DNA from: Algoriphagus alkaliphilus
GTDB lineage: Bacteria; Bacteroidota; Bacteroidia; Cytophagales; Cyclobacteriaceae
Length of the DNA stretch: 64,000 nt
NCBI RefSeq assembly: GCF_900103735.1
Contig: NZ_FMXE01000013.1
Coordinates: forward strand, 55,825 to 119,824
Direction: 5' to 3'
The notes beneath the pieces are model-generated. The model made no database searches and was not told the origin of the DNA. It saw only the letters and a list, made by a program, of their open reading frames with translations. The position numbers and the translations under genes are program-made. Shown piece after piece: positions 25,779 through 35,015 of this stretch; within the stretch, counting starts at the first letter, position 1, and every line of letters begins with the position of its first letter.

Positions 25779-28496
25779 ATGAAAAAATATTTAATTCTAA
25801 TTCTCTTTTTAGGGACACTGCCTTTTTTTGTGCATTCCCAAGTTGTCCCCACCCCCAAATCCCACTTTGGATTTGATATCGGAGACGAATATATGCTGGC
25901 CAATTTTAGCCAAACAGAGGCCTACTTCAAGAAAGTCGATGAAGCGAGTGACCGTGTGAAGCTTGTGGAAATCGGAAAAACAGAATTTGGAAGGTCTCAG
26001 CCTATGCTGATCATCACTGCACCGCAAAATTTTCCTCAAATCGAGCGCTACAAAGAAATTTCAAGAAAACTTGGGCGTGCCGAAATCTCCGAGGCAGAAG
26101 CGAAAGCGCTTGTTAAGGAGGGTAAGCCCGTAGTTTGGATTGATGGGGGTCTTCATGCTAATGAAGTGGTCGCTGCACAACAGTTAATCGAAACGCTTTA
26201 TAGACTTGCTTCAGGAAATGATGAAGAGACGCTAAAAATCCTCGACGAGGTAATTATTCTGTTGGTGCACGTCAATCCCGATGGAATGGAAATCATGTCT
26301 GACTGGTACATGAGAAATCAGGATAAGAGCAAACGAGCGCAGAATATTCCTGTCCTCTATCAAAAATATGTCGGGCATGATAATAACCGGGATTTTTACA
26401 TGAACAACATGTCTGAATCCACCAATATCTCACTTCAACAATATGTAGAATGGCTTCCTCAAATCATTTATAATCATCACCAGGCAGGTCCTGCCGGAAC
26501 TGTCGTTGCCGGGCCTCCTTACAGGGACCCGTTTAACCACGTGTTTGATCCACTAATTATCACCAGTCTTGATGCGGTGGGTGCTGCCATGATCAACAGA
26601 TTGCACGTGGAAGATAAGCCGGGATATACTCGATTAGACGGTTCTGTTTTTTCCACTTGGTGGAACGGTGGATTGAGAACAACCCCTTACTATCATAATA
26701 TGATAGGCATTTTGACCGAAATTGTGGGCAGCCCGTCCCCTTATTCGATTCCTTTGGTTCCCGATCGTTTGATCCCAAATAACGGCACTCCTTATCCCGT
26801 TTCCCCGGGTCCTTGGCCTTTCAGAAGATCTATTGATTATTCTGTTTCCCTCAATTATGCAATTCTTAATCATGCTGTCCGACATGGTGACGAATTGTTG
26901 TATAACTTCTACCTGATGGGTAGGAAGTCCATCGAGCGTGGAAATACCGATACTTGGACCCGTTATCCCAAAAATGCCCAGGCAATTCAGAAAGCATTTG
27001 ATTCCGCGCAAAAGAAGAAAGAAGCAGAAAATGAGGAGGAAGCTTATTTTGGATACCGATCCGGTTTGCCGATTCAGTTTTATGATTCAGTGTACAAAGA
27101 TCCATCAAAAAGAGACCCCAGGGGTTATATCCTTTCCGCAGATCAGCCAGACTTTTCCACAGCGATTAAGTTTCTGAATGCCCTGATCAAATCAGGTATT
27201 TTGGTACATAAAGCCACGGCAGATTTTACTGTGAATGGAAAGCCTTATCCGAAAGGATCTTACATTGTCAAAACAGCCCAAGCATTCCGACCTCACGTGT
27301 TGGACATGTTTGAGCCCCAGGATCACCCTAATGATTTTCTCTATCCGGGAGGACCTCCAATCAGACCATACGATGCAGCAGGTTGGACACTGGCTTATCA
27401 AATGGGAGTAAGAGTAGATCGGATTATGGAAGGATTTGATGGGCCATTTGAGCCTGTTGCTTATGGACAATTGCTTTCTCCTGAATCCACGACACTTGTA
27501 GCAGCATCCGGGTATTTACTGGATGCGCGGGTAAATGATTCATATCTGGCAGTCAATGACCTCCTCAAATCAAAAGTAAAAGTTTATCGTACCTCAGCTG
27601 AAATCAACGGATTACCTGCAGGTTCTTTTTATGTTCCGGCTTCTGGAAAAAATGCATTGCAAGCCGCTGCTAAATCCTATGGAATCAAACCTGTGGAGGG
27701 AAAAGGATTGCCAACCGGAGCCAAAGAAGTCAAACCTTCCCGAATCGGACTATATGATTACTATGGTGGGTCGATGCCGTCCGGTTGGGTGAGGTGGATG
27801 ATGGAGCAGTTTCATTTTGATTTCCGGCAGATTTTTCCACAGGAAATTGATGGAGGAGATCTCAATGCCAAATACGATGTGATTCTATTTATAGGACCCG
27901 GAATGCCCGGAGAAAGTGGAGGCTACGGTAGTGGAGCCCAACCTAAAAAAGAGGACATCCCAGCCGAGTTTCATCACATGATCGGAAGATTGTCATTGGA
28001 TAAATCCATTCCTCAGCTTAAGTCGTTTTTGGAGAAAGGTGGACAGATTATCACAGTGGGTGCAGCGACTTCATTGGCTTACCATTTGGATTTGCCAGTT
28101 ACCAATGCCTTGGTGGAAATAGCAGGAGGAAAGGAAAAATCCTTAACTGGCGACAAATACTACATCCCCGGCAGTGTATTGGAGATGCATGTGGACAATT
28201 CCTCACCGGCAAATTTTGGAATGGGTGACAAGGCCAATGTACTTTTCAACAACAGTCCAGTATTCAAACTAGCTCCTGGCGCAGCTTTGCAGGGAGTGAA
28301 GCCGCTGGCATGGTTTGGAACCGAGGAACCACTTAAAAGTGGATGGGCTTGGGGTCAGCAATACTTGAAAAATGGAGTTACCGCTTTTGAAGCTCAAGTT
28401 GGAAAGGGAAAGTTGTATGCTTACGGTCCGGAGATCACTTTTAGGGCTCAATCTCACGGGACGTTTAAAATGCTTTTCAATGGACTTTATAAATAA
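25779..28496 (+). CDS. Secreted M14 family zinc carboxypeptidase
   Basis: 905 residues with a signal peptide (MKKYLILILFLGTLPFFVHSQ). The N-terminal half is an M14 peptidase domain: the zinc ligands H126 and E129 are in DGGLHANEVVAAQQ, followed by HVNPDGMEIMSDW and the third ligand region YNHHQAGPAGT. The C-terminal half (about 430-905) has an unassigned alpha/beta domain that may resemble a glutamine-amidotransferase-like fold. Large two-domain M14 proteins of this kind are common in Bacteroidota and act in the periplasm or outside. Single gene with its own bidirectional terminator downstream. Confidence 0.9.
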   Translation: MKKYLILILFLGTLPFFVHSQVVPTPKSHFGFDIGDEYMLANFSQTEAYFKKVDEASDRVKLVEIGKTEFGRSQPMLIITAPQNFPQIERYKEISRKLGRAEISEAEAKALVKEGKPVVWIDGGLHANEVVAAQQLIETLYRLASGNDEETLKILDEVIILLVHVNPDGMEIMSDWYMRNQDKSKRAQNIPVLYQKYVGHDNNRDFYMNNMSESTNISLQQYVEWLPQIIYNHHQAGPAGTVVAGPPYRDPFNHVFDPLIITSLDAVGAAMINRLHVEDKPGYTRLDGSVFSTWWNGGLRTTPYYHNMIGILTEIVGSPSPYSIPLVPDRLIPNNGTPYPVSPGPWPFRRSIDYSVSLNYAILNHAVRHGDELLYNFYLMGRKSIERGNTDTWTRYPKNAQAIQKAFDSAQKKKEAENEEEAYFGYRSGLPIQFYDSVYKDPSKRDPRGYILSADQPDFSTAIKFLNALIKSGILVHKATADFTVNGKPYPKGSYIVKTAQAFRPHVLDMFEPQDHPNDFLYPGGPPIRPYDAAGWTLAYQMGVRVDRIMEGFDGPFEPVAYGQLLSPESTTLVAASGYLLDARVNDSYLAVNDLLKSKVKVYRTSAEINGLPAGSFYVPASGKNALQAAAKSYGIKPVEGKGLPTGAKEVKPSRIGLYDYYGGSMPSGWVRWMMEQFHFDFRQIFPQEIDGGDLNAKYDVILFIGPGMPGESGGYGSGAQPKKEDIPAEFHHMIGRLSLDKSIPQLKSFLEKGGQIITVGAATSLAYHLDLPVTNALVEIAGGKEKSLTGDKYYIPGSVLEMHVDNSSPANFGMGDKANVLFNNSPVFKLAPGAALQGVKPLAWFGTEEPLKSGWAWGQQYLKNGVTAFEAQVGKGKLYAYGPEITFRAQSHGTFKMLFNGLYK

Positions 28497-28513
28497 CTAA
28501 AAGTCAATAAAAA

Positions 28514-28548
28514 TGAAAAAAGCTGCCCAATCAGGCAGCTTTTTCATT
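28514..28548. terminator. Bidirectional terminator
   Basis: AAAAAAGCTGCC, 6-nt loop, GGCAGCTTTTT, flanked by A- and T-rich arms on both sides. It serves the M14 gene (+) and the convergent hydrolase gene (-). Confidence 0.9.
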
Positions 28549-28565
28549 TTTGTGCTATAATTTCT

Positions 28566-29432
28566 TTAAACCCCAAATTTCTCTTTCAAATAGCCGATTG
28601 CCATTTCATAGGCTTCTTTGCTTGCCTCGGTATCAAATCTGGGGTTGCTGGGATTTGCAAAACCGTGCACCGCAGGAAATATTTTGTAAGTTAATTTCTT
28701 TCCTGCAGTTTCCATATTGGCAGCGAATTCCTTGATGACAGTTTCTGAGATATATTCTTCAGTGGCAAAAAGACCCAAAATATCCGAGTTCAACGTCTTT
28801 AATTTTTCCACATCCCGTACAGGCATGCCGTAATACATGACCGAACCCAAATTCTGCTGACCATTGAGCAAGGCGGATTTCAGTGACCAACCACCGCCAA
28901 AACACCAGCCCACATTTGCGATTTGTGCAGTTGCCCCGGCCATTTCACGTGCGCCGATTACAATGGATTCCAGTCTTTCTTCTTTTACCCCCTGCATCAA
29001 TTTACCGGCTTCTTGAGGATTGGCAGTTACTTTGCCATCATACATATCGATTGCAAGTACATTGACCTTTCCTCCAAGATCATCATAAAATACCTCTGCC
29101 TGTTGTTTGATGTTGTCATTTAGACCCCACCACTCCTGATAGACGAAAAGCCATTTATCTGAAGATCTCAAAGCTTTGATGAAATAACCGTTTGCTTTCA
29201 TGCCATCTTCCGTAGGAAAACTGACCATTTCCCCTTTGCCCTCAAATTCAAATGGAATCGGTGATGGATGAAATGAAGCAAAACCCGGCGCGTCGACAAA
29301 TTGAGCCATGTCATCGGACAGAGAATGGCAAATACTGATGCCTTCAAATGGATCTGAGTGAGAGCTTTGTTCTTTGGGAAAGAAATAAAGTGCGCCTAAG
29401 ATCAGGATTAAAGATAAAAGGGGCTTGATCAT
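28566..29432 (-). CDS. Dienelactone hydrolase family protein, exported
   Basis: 288 residues, alpha/beta hydrolase. The N-terminus MIKPLLSLILILGALYFFP is a signal anchor. The nucleophile elbow is GWCFGGGW with a Cys nucleophile as in dienelactone hydrolase; the acid is in LGLFATEEYIS and the His in FPAVHGFANPS. Dienelactone hydrolases open cyclic lactones; many homologues are general esterases, and the substrate here is unknown. Start ATG at 29432. Confidence 0.88.
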   Translation of the reverse strand: MIKPLLSLILILGALYFFPKEQSSHSDPFEGISICHSLSDDMAQFVDAPGFASFHPSPIPFEFEGKGEMVSFPTEDGMKANGYFIKALRSSDKWLFVYQEWWGLNDNIKQQAEVFYDDLGGKVNVLAIDMYDGKVTANPQEAGKLMQGVKEERLESIVIGAREMAGATAQIANVGWCFGGGWSLKSALLNGQQNLGSVMYYGMPVRDVEKLKTLNSDILGLFATEEYISETVIKEFAANMETAGKKLTYKIFPAVHGFANPSNPRFDTEASKEAYEMAIGYLKEKFGV

Positions 29433-29519
29433 GGGTTTTTGCTTTGTTAAGGATTGATTAATATGTTGGGAAAACTCCCTAAGCTAAATTAAGTTTTATT
29501 TCTCCAAAAAGTGAATGAT

Positions 29520-30281
29520 ATGGATTCTTACCAGCATTATGTGGATGCCGAACTCGGTTTGTGGCTCTATGAAATGAAAAAGCCTCCGGGCCTGTTTAGT
29601 CGACTGACTCATGGGGTGCAGGGAAAAATCAATCGTGTCATTCCGGAGAAGGTACATAGAGTGATCACGACAGCCATTGAAAATATGGTCAAAGCTGTCA
29701 TCACAGGATCTTCTTGGATCGTCCCCAAATCTGATCCAATGCTGCTGCTTAAGGATTCTGAAATGAGAGTACGCGAGCGGATCAAATGGTACAGGAATAC
29801 TGCTTCCGCCGAAGGTGCATTGACTGGCGCAGGAGGGATTTTACTTGGGTTTGCAGATTTCCCTGCTTTTTTGACCATCAAGATGAAGATGCTTTTTGAT
29901 ATCGCGGCCCTTTATGGAGCCAATACAAAGGATTATCATGAACGGCTCTTTTTGCTTTACATTTTTCAATTGAGCTTTTCTGACCAAAATCGAAGAAATG
30001 AGCTTATTGGGTTGATTGAAAATTGGAATAGCTTCAAAAGTGATTTACCAAAAGAAATTGGAGACTTCGATTGGAGGACATTCCAGCTTGACTACCGCGA
30101 TTATATTGACTTGGCCAAACTGGCACAGCTGATTCCGATCATCGGGGCAGGAGTAGGGGCAATTGCTAATTATAGGCTGACTGAGCACTTGGGAAGATTC
30201 GCTATGAATGCCTATCGACTTAGGATCTTGAAATGTAATCAGGTAGCGATTGAAACCGAAAAGCAGAACAATCCTGAATAA
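29520..30281 (+). CDS. EcsC family protein
   Basis: 253 residues from the ATG at 29520; a GTG at 29511 would add three. The EcsC core is visible in VPKSDPMLLLKDSEMRVRER, GALTGAGGILLGFADFPAFL and IPIIGAGVGAIANYRL, with two glycine-rich hydrophobic stretches that could touch the membrane. The family is named after an ABC-transporter-linked protein of Bacillus, but its function is not known. The gene ends just before the tRNA-Gln terminator, which is shared. Confidence 0.85.
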   Translation: MDSYQHYVDAELGLWLYEMKKPPGLFSRLTHGVQGKINRVIPEKVHRVITTAIENMVKAVITGSSWIVPKSDPMLLLKDSEMRVRERIKWYRNTASAEGALTGAGGILLGFADFPAFLTIKMKMLFDIAALYGANTKDYHERLFLLYIFQLSFSDQNRRNELIGLIENWNSFKSDLPKEIGDFDWRTFQLDYRDYIDLAKLAQLIPIIGAGVGAIANYRLTEHLGRFAMNAYRLRILKCNQVAIETEKQNNPE

Positions 30282-30283
30282 AA

Positions 30284-30310
30284 AAAGCTTTCCGAATATC
30301 GGAAAGCTTT
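30284..30310. terminator. Terminator between EcsC gene and tRNA-Gln
   Basis: AAAGCTTTCCGA and TCGGAAAGCTTT form a perfect 12-bp stem with a 3-nt loop. On the minus strand it is followed by seven T, so it ends the tRNA transcript; on the plus strand it also lies right behind the EcsC stop. Confidence 0.88.
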
Positions 30311-30311
30311 G

Positions 30312-30384
30312 TTGGCCGACCAGGGCTCGAACCTGGACTCTTCTGAACCAAAATCAGACGTGTTGCCAGTTACACCATCAGCCA
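30312..30384 (-). tRNA. tRNA-Gln (anticodon TTG)
   Basis: A 73-nt cloverleaf on the minus strand: acceptor TGGCTGA/TCGGCCA with one G-T pair, anticodon stem TCTGA/TCAGA closing the loop TTTTGGT with anticodon TTG, and T arm CCAGG-TTCGAGC-CCTGG. Discriminator base A; CCA is not encoded. It reads CAA codons and probably CAG by wobble. Confidence 0.95.
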
Positions 30385-30706
30385 ATTCAATTTTAGAGAA
30401 ACGCTTCGTTTTTCTTAAAGTGTCACAAAGGTAGATTCTTGCCTCATTTTTTCCAAATGGCTTTCTAAAGAATTTTAGCATAAGAGTGTAATTTACTTGC
30501 ATTCAGGCAGAAAAATTATTTCAATTGTCACCCTTTTCAATAATTGTGTTTCAGTCGAGGAAGGGTTGCTTAGGGTTAAATATATATTGACGAAATCGAT
30601 TGAATTTTGTCTTTTTATTAATTTTCAGGCAGTTGGGTTGTTCGAATGAGAATATTTGTATTGTTTTGTTTCAGATTTGAAAACTAAACTAAAAATACAT
30701 CGCGCT
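30385..30706. other. Gene-free region
   Basis: 322 bp. Apart from the tRNA promoter (30426-30457) I see no gene, repeat or hairpin of note. The + strand part next to 30707 is A/T-rich and presumably holds the promoter of the 80-residue protein gene. Confidence 0.5.
30426..30457 (-). promoter_or_regulatory. Promoter of tRNA-Gln
   Basis: On the minus strand TTTG (30457-30454), 20 nt, TACCTTTG (30433-30426): an exact match to TTTG-N20-TAnnTTTG, about 40 bp before the tRNA. Confidence 0.75.
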
Positions 30707-30949
30707 ATGAAGGCTGAAAAAATGGAGAAACTGGTAGCTGAAGTCATCGAAAAATTGGAGAAATTGAAGCACACAGATTTGGCGGCTGATCTCAGCTGGT
30801 GCTGGGTAAGTTTCCAAAATGACCAAAATCCTGAAGGCGTAATTGAGAAGTCTTCTCAGGCATTAGCTGCTTTCAAGGAAGCCCGTGAAAAAAATGCGAA
30901 GGCCGTGGCCAAGAAACTGATCGACGATCTGGAAAAAGCATTAGCATAA
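30707..30949 (+). CDS. Small helical protein of unknown function
   Basis: 80 residues from ATG 30707 (MKAEKMEKLVAEVIEKLEKL); an upstream in-frame ATG at 30656 is less likely. Almost fully helical and charged, with one conserved-looking aromatic patch LSWCWVSFQNDQNPEGVIE in the middle. No signal or membrane segment. A strong bidirectional terminator follows, which supports expression. I do not recognise a named family. Confidence 0.72.
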   Translation: MKAEKMEKLVAEVIEKLEKLKHTDLAADLSWCWVSFQNDQNPEGVIEKSSQALAAFKEAREKNAKAVAKKLIDDLEKALA

Positions 30950-30960
30950 AACAAAAAAAA

Positions 30961-30981
30961 CTCGCCGGAAGGCGAGCTTTT
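30961..30981. terminator. Bidirectional terminator
   Basis: CTCGCC-GGAA-GGCGAG with A8 before and CTTTTTG after. It closes the small helical protein gene (+) and the rpsF-rpsR-rplI operon (-). Confidence 0.92.
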
Positions 30982-30999
30982 TGTTTGTTTGAGAAGAAT

Positions 31000-31443
31000 T
31001 TATTCTCCAGATACGATAAACTTCACTTTAGTTTTCACTTCTCTGTGAAGGTCAATATCTGCTGAAAATTCTCCAGCACCATCTACAGGCACTCCAATGG
31101 AGATTTTCTTTCGATCAATTTCGAAACCTTGAGTTGCCAAGGCATCAGAAATCTGTAGCGTAGTTACTTTACCGAAGATTTTGCCTGAATCACCGATCTT
31201 AGCTTTGATTTCCAAAGTAGTCTCTGCAAGTTTCGCCGCAATGTTTTCAGCTTCAGTTTTGATTTTCTCTGCTTTATGAGCAGCCTGCTTGATGTTTTCA
31301 GCAAGAATCTTTCGATTAGAACCTGTGGCCAAAACTGCGAATCCCTGAGGAATCAGGTAGTTTCTTCCGTAACCAGGTTTTACTGCCACAAGGTCATTTT
31401 TGTAGCCTAGACCTTTTATGTCTGTTTTTAGAATGATATCCAT
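31000..31443 (-). CDS. rplI: 50S ribosomal protein L9
   Basis: 147 residues. N-terminal domain MDIILKTDIKGLGYKNDLVAVKPGYGRNYLIPQGFA with the classic bL9 signature, a long connecting helix and the C-terminal domain. Third gene of the rpsF-rpsR-rplI operon, 39 bp after rpsR. Confidence 0.97.
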   Translation of the reverse strand: MDIILKTDIKGLGYKNDLVAVKPGYGRNYLIPQGFAVLATGSNRKILAENIKQAAHKAEKIKTEAENIAAKLAETTLEIKAKIGDSGKIFGKVTTLQISDALATQGFEIDRKKISIGVPVDGAGEFSADIDLHREVKTKVKFIVSGE

Positions 31444-31482
31444 TTGTAATGATCTTTTGTGATTGGACGATACAAGACCGAA

Positions 31483-31734
31483 TTATTTCAAACCATCGGT
31501 TACGAATGGCAACAAAGCTAAATGTCTTGCTTTTTTGATAGCCTGAGCTACCTTTCTCTGATACTTCGCAGAGTTACCGGTAAGTCTTCTTGGAAGAATT
31601 TTACCTTGCTCGTTTACGAATTTTAATAGGAAGTTAGGATCCTTGTAGTCGATATATTTAATACCGTGCTTTTTGAATCGGCAATACTTCTTCCTGATTT
31701 CGCCTCTGTTGATTGGTTCGTTTACTAGTGTCAT
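31483..31734 (-). CDS. rpsR: 30S ribosomal protein S18
   Basis: 83 residues, with [48 protein letters not shown] as in bS18. The start codon overlaps the rpsF stop (TAATG), giving translational coupling. It binds S6 on the platform of the small subunit. Confidence 0.97.
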   Translation of the reverse strand: MTLVNEPINRGEIRKKYCRFKKHGIKYIDYKDPNFLLKFVNEQGKILPRRLTGNSAKYQRKVAQAIKKARHLALLPFVTDGLK

Positions 31735-32102
31735 TAGGCTTGCTCCTCCTTAACTTCTACTTTTTTATTAAATTCTCCTTTTCTTCTTCTGTCAGCATAA
31801 ACAATTGAATGTTTGTCTAACACAGTAGTCAAGAATCTCATTACTTTCTCATCACGTCTAAGCTCGATTTCGAACTTGCGGATGATAGTAGGAACAGCCT
31901 TGAACTCAACCATCACGTAAAACCCGGTTGTCTTTTTTTCAATGGTATAAGCCATTTTCTTTAGACCCCAGTTCTCCACATTGATAACATCTGCCCCCTC
32001 TTCTTTTAACAAGCTTACAAACTTGTCGACGGTATCCTTCATCTGAATGTCAGACAAAACGGGAGTTAAAATGAATACCGTCTCATAATTTCTTTGGAAC
32101 AT
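31734..32102 (-). CDS. rpsF: 30S ribosomal protein S6
   Basis: 122 residues: [18 protein letters not shown] start, [22 protein letters not shown] and [17 protein letters not shown] as in bS6, then a charged C-terminal tail. First gene of the operon, with a clear promoter at 32141-32172. Confidence 0.97.
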   Translation of the reverse strand: MFQRNYETVFILTPVLSDIQMKDTVDKFVSLLKEEGADVINVENWGLKKMAYTIEKKTTGFYVMVEFKAVPTIIRKFEIELRRDEKVMRFLTTVLDKHSIVYADRRRKGEFNKKVEVKEEQA

Positions 32103-32140
32103 TTTTTTAATGTGTTTAAGGAATTTGAATAAACAGACCG

Positions 32141-32172
32141 CAAAAGTAGAGTAATTGACGTTCTATTCCAAA
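32141..32172 (-). promoter_or_regulatory. Promoter of rpsF-rpsR-rplI
   Basis: On the minus strand TTTG (32172-32169), 20 nt, TACTTTTG (32148-32141). It matches the same consensus and spacing as the tRNA-Gln promoter and lies 39 bp before rpsF. Confidence 0.75.
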
Positions 32173-32204
32173 TCTAGATCCATAATTGAACCGGGTATAA
32201 ACCA

Positions 32205-32232
32205 GAAAAGCCTCCGAGTAAGGAGGCTTTTC
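32205..32232 (-). terminator. Terminator of the coiled-coil protein gene
   Basis: GAAAAGCCTCC and GGAGGCTTTTC form an 11-bp stem with a 6-nt loop, 15 bp after the stop at 32247. It is symmetrical and could work in both directions. Confidence 0.85.
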
Positions 32233-32246
32233 GTTAGAAGATCAAA

Positions 32247-33176
32247 TTATTTCACACTGAATGTCTTAGAACCCACTTGGTAGTTGTCTACAAAAATCTT
32301 CACCTGATGGTTTCCTGAAGTGTAATCAGAGCCTTTTTCATAATAGAAAGTCAGTTCCTGCTCTGAATTGTTGAAAATAATATCCTGCTTGACGGTGTAA
32401 AATTGCTCTACGCCATTGATCATAAAAGTGCCAGATCCTTTAGCCACGTCAAAGATAGGCTGTGAATTTGCATCCAAGACCTGCACATAAACATTTCTTG
32501 GGCCCTTTTCAGCCACTTTGTTGTCAGCTAAATTGAAGCTTACTTTCAGGCGTTCGATCTGTCGGTTTTTAAAATCTTTGGTCGTCTCCACGCGCTCTTT
32601 TCCACGCGAGTTTACAGCTGCAATATTAATGTTTTCAGCCTTAAGCATTGAGGCCACGTCTACCTTTGCCTGAAGATCTTGTTTTTGCATATTCAACTGA
32701 ACGACCTCTTCCTCGATCTCTGCTTGAGTTGTTTTCAAATCCTGATTTTCTGCAAAAAGCTGTTGATTTGCGGCCCTCAACTCCAATATCTCCTGATCTT
32801 TTTGTGCGATCAGACCATTCAGATTTGTAATCTTGCCATTGAGCGCTGCGATTTCGGAAGTACTTCGCTGTCGGGTTGAATTCCTTTCTGCAATTAATTG
32901 ATCTCTTACCGCCTCAAGAGCTTGAACATCTCCTCCAAGCTTTTCTATTTCCTGAATTCTGAGGTTAAGTTGAAAGGTGACAGAATCCAATCGGTTGTTT
33001 AGTTCATTATTCTCAGTGGAAAGCAGAAGTATTTCTTCAGTTTTTTTGGTGCGATCCACATAGTCAAAATAAAGTTTTACACCACTGATGATGACTAACA
33101 AAACCAGAACTATGATAATGATGTTTTTATTCTGGTCTTTGTTTTGGCTTGGTTCTTTTTCGAAATTCGAACTCAT
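32247..33176 (-). CDS. Membrane-anchored coiled-coil protein
   Basis: 309 residues. One N-terminal membrane segment (about 18-38, IIIIVLVLLVIISGVKLYF), a long coiled coil (about 45-180) full of heptad Leu/Glu/Gln, and a C-terminal beta-sandwich-like domain (about 200-309: ERLKVSFNLADNKVAEKGPR ... NHQVKIFVDNYQVGSKTFSV). The topology puts the coiled coil outside the cytoplasmic membrane. Homologous layouts are widespread in Cytophagales but not functionally named, as far as I know. It is divergent from the TPMT-like gene. Confidence 0.78.
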   Translation of the reverse strand: MSSNFEKEPSQNKDQNKNIIIIVLVLLVIISGVKLYFDYVDRTKKTEEILLLSTENNELNNRLDSVTFQLNLRIQEIEKLGGDVQALEAVRDQLIAERNSTRQRSTSEIAALNGKITNLNGLIAQKDQEILELRAANQQLFAENQDLKTTQAEIEEEVVQLNMQKQDLQAKVDVASMLKAENINIAAVNSRGKERVETTKDFKNRQIERLKVSFNLADNKVAEKGPRNVYVQVLDANSQPIFDVAKGSGTFMINGVEQFYTVKQDIIFNNSEQELTFYYEKGSDYTSGNHQVKIFVDNYQVGSKTFSVK

Positions 33177-33212
33177 GATGTATACTTAGTTTAGATGCTT
33201 TTAATATGTAAT

Positions 33213-33803
33213 ATGCAAAATTTAAATGAGAATTTTTGGTCTTCCAGATATCTGACTGGAACTACCGGATGGGATATCGGCTCTCCTTCACCTCCTATTT
33301 ATCAATATCTTTGCCAAATTGATACTAAAACTCTTGCTGTCCTCGTTCCCGGCGCAGGAAATGCTTATGAAATAGCTGCAGCATGGAGTTTAGGCTTTAA
33401 AAACATCCACTTATTGGATATCTCTTTATTTCCAATTAAGAATTTTTTAGATATTAATCCTTCTTTTCCAGCTGGACAAACACACCATCAGGATTTTTTT
33501 GAACATCAAGGCAGTTATGATTTAATCCTTGAGCAGACCTTCTTCTGTGCCATTGACCCTGAATTAAGGGCGCTTTACGCTAAAAAAATGCATGAATTGC
33601 TTAAGCCCGGAGGAAGGCTCGTCGGAGTTTTATTTGATAGAGAGTTTGATAAAACAGGCCCTCCTTTTGGGGGCAAAAAAGAAGAGTACCGAGGCTATTT
33701 TGAGCCTTATTTTACCTTCGAAAAGTTTGAGCCATGTTATAATTCTATTCCGGAAAGAATGGGAACCGAGCTTTTTATCAATTTAAAAAAATCAGAGAGC
33801 TAG
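33213..33803 (+). CDS. TPMT-family SAM-dependent methyltransferase
   Basis: 196 residues from ATG 33213 (MQNLNENFWSSRY); an upstream ATG at 33195 would add six. Typical of thiopurine S-methyltransferase-like enzymes: W-x-x-RY..G-TGWDIG near the start, VLVPGAGNAYEIA as motif I, DLILEQTFFCAIDPELR and LLKPGGRLVGVLFD. The physiological substrate of bacterial members is mostly unknown. The 3' end overlaps the convergent methyltransferase by 12 bp. Confidence 0.88.
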   Translation: MQNLNENFWSSRYLTGTTGWDIGSPSPPIYQYLCQIDTKTLAVLVPGAGNAYEIAAAWSLGFKNIHLLDISLFPIKNFLDINPSFPAGQTHHQDFFEHQGSYDLILEQTFFCAIDPELRALYAKKMHELLKPGGRLVGVLFDREFDKTGPPFGGKKEEYRGYFEPYFTFEKFEPCYNSIPERMGTELFINLKKSES

Positions 33804-34595
33804 AATTAAATCAGTTTTTTTACCAGGAAAATCAAAAAATATAATTCCACACTCAAAGAAGTCCAGGGATAATTTTACTTCAGGATAGGACTTGATTTCC
33901 TCCCAGGCTTGCTCCATCTCCTCAGACCAATGAATATCGCCTATTGCATAAATTGATTTAGAATGGGCTTTTGAAAGTAAGGTTTTGAATGATGAAATTG
34001 TCCCTTCGTAGGTATGGTTGGCGTCAATCAAGGCGAAATCAACTGTAGAAATTGTGTTTAGCAACAAGGGTATTCGCTCTTCAATCGATCCTAATATGAA
34101 TTTCGTGTTTGACGGGATTGGTTCGCGTCGAGCTACAATTTGAATTTCCGGAGAACCCTCGAAAGTGTAAAGCTGTCCTTTGGTTTGCCTATCAAGATAT
34201 CGAGTGGAAATACCAACACAAGTTCCCAATTCAATCACATTTTCTGCCGGTGTCAAGCCGCAAAAAAATGCATAAAGTTGTGCAAATTTGACTCCGCTGG
34301 TAGAATACCGAGTGATTTCAGCAACTTTGCGATTGGCATGAGGGACTTTTTTTGAACCTGCACCCAGGTCAACAACCTTTATAATTGATTTGTCTTTCAG
34401 AAGACTCTGTCTAAACTGCTCTATTTCCAGATACCCTCCTTCATTCTCCTTTAAATATTGAATCAATCTGGAATAAACCTTGAATACAAAAGGAGACTGT
34501 TGGCTGTAACGATCCTCTTTTTTTAACCAATAAATAAGATAAGCCTTGATGGAGAAAAATATTTTTCCCAAATCAATTATGGAAAATGTTGGCAA
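33792..34595 (-). CDS. Class I SAM-dependent methyltransferase
   Basis: 267 residues. Motif I is VIELGTCVGISTRYL (about 119-133), then FEGSPE for the ribose-binding acid and VDFALIDANHTYEGT, the O-methyltransferase/COMT-like pattern. The N-terminal 80 residues form a helical cap. Start at 34595 overlaps the apaG stop by 23 bp, so the two are translationally coupled. Target unknown. Confidence 0.85.
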   Translation of the reverse strand: MPTFSIIDLGKIFFSIKAYLIYWLKKEDRYSQQSPFVFKVYSRLIQYLKENEGGYLEIEQFRQSLLKDKSIIKVVDLGAGSKKVPHANRKVAEITRYSTSGVKFAQLYAFFCGLTPAENVIELGTCVGISTRYLDRQTKGQLYTFEGSPEIQIVARREPIPSNTKFILGSIEERIPLLLNTISTVDFALIDANHTYEGTISSFKTLLSKAHSKSIYAIGDIHWSEEMEQAWEEIKSYPEVKLSLDFFECGIIFFDFPGKKTDLILAL

Positions 34596-34959
34596 TCATC
34601 TGAAATTCAGGGACAATTACTTCTACCAGTTTTCCATCAAAAATTTTTTCCATGGTGTAAGTACCCTTCATTTTACCTAATCCTGATTTCAAGTTACATC
34701 CCGACACATAATTATGTGAATCCCCAGGTTCAAGTATAGGTTGTTGCCCAACAACACCATTTCCCTCTACGATTTTAGATTCTTCAGCAGCATCGAATAT
34801 TTCCCATTTTCTTTTCAAAAGCTGATAGGTATGTTGGCTTTTATTTTCAATCGTTACCTTGTAGGTAAAAACATAATGATGCTGGTGAGGGCTGGAAAAT
34901 TCCGCCTGATAGGTGACTTCCACACTGACCTTTATTCCTTCAGTTACTGCTATGACCAT
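34573..34959 (-). CDS. apaG: ApaG domain protein
   Basis: 128 residues from ATG 34959 (MVIAVTEGIKVSVEVTYQ), the usual ApaG length; the ATG at 34971 would add four residues. HHYVFTYKVTIENKS and GNGVVGQQPILEPGDSHNYVSG are family hallmarks. ApaG is an immunoglobulin-like domain linked to Co2+/Mg2+ efflux phenotypes in enterics; its biochemical role is not settled. Confidence 0.93.
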   Translation of the reverse strand: MVIAVTEGIKVSVEVTYQAEFSSPHQHHYVFTYKVTIENKSQHTYQLLKRKWEIFDAAEESKIVEGNGVVGQQPILEPGDSHNYVSGCNLKSGLGKMKGTYTMEKIFDGKLVEVIVPEFQMIANIFHN

Positions 34960-35015
34960 GGGATAATGCATTGAAATATTTGAAGTTACAATTTATGCTG
35001 ATTTAATCTAATAAA

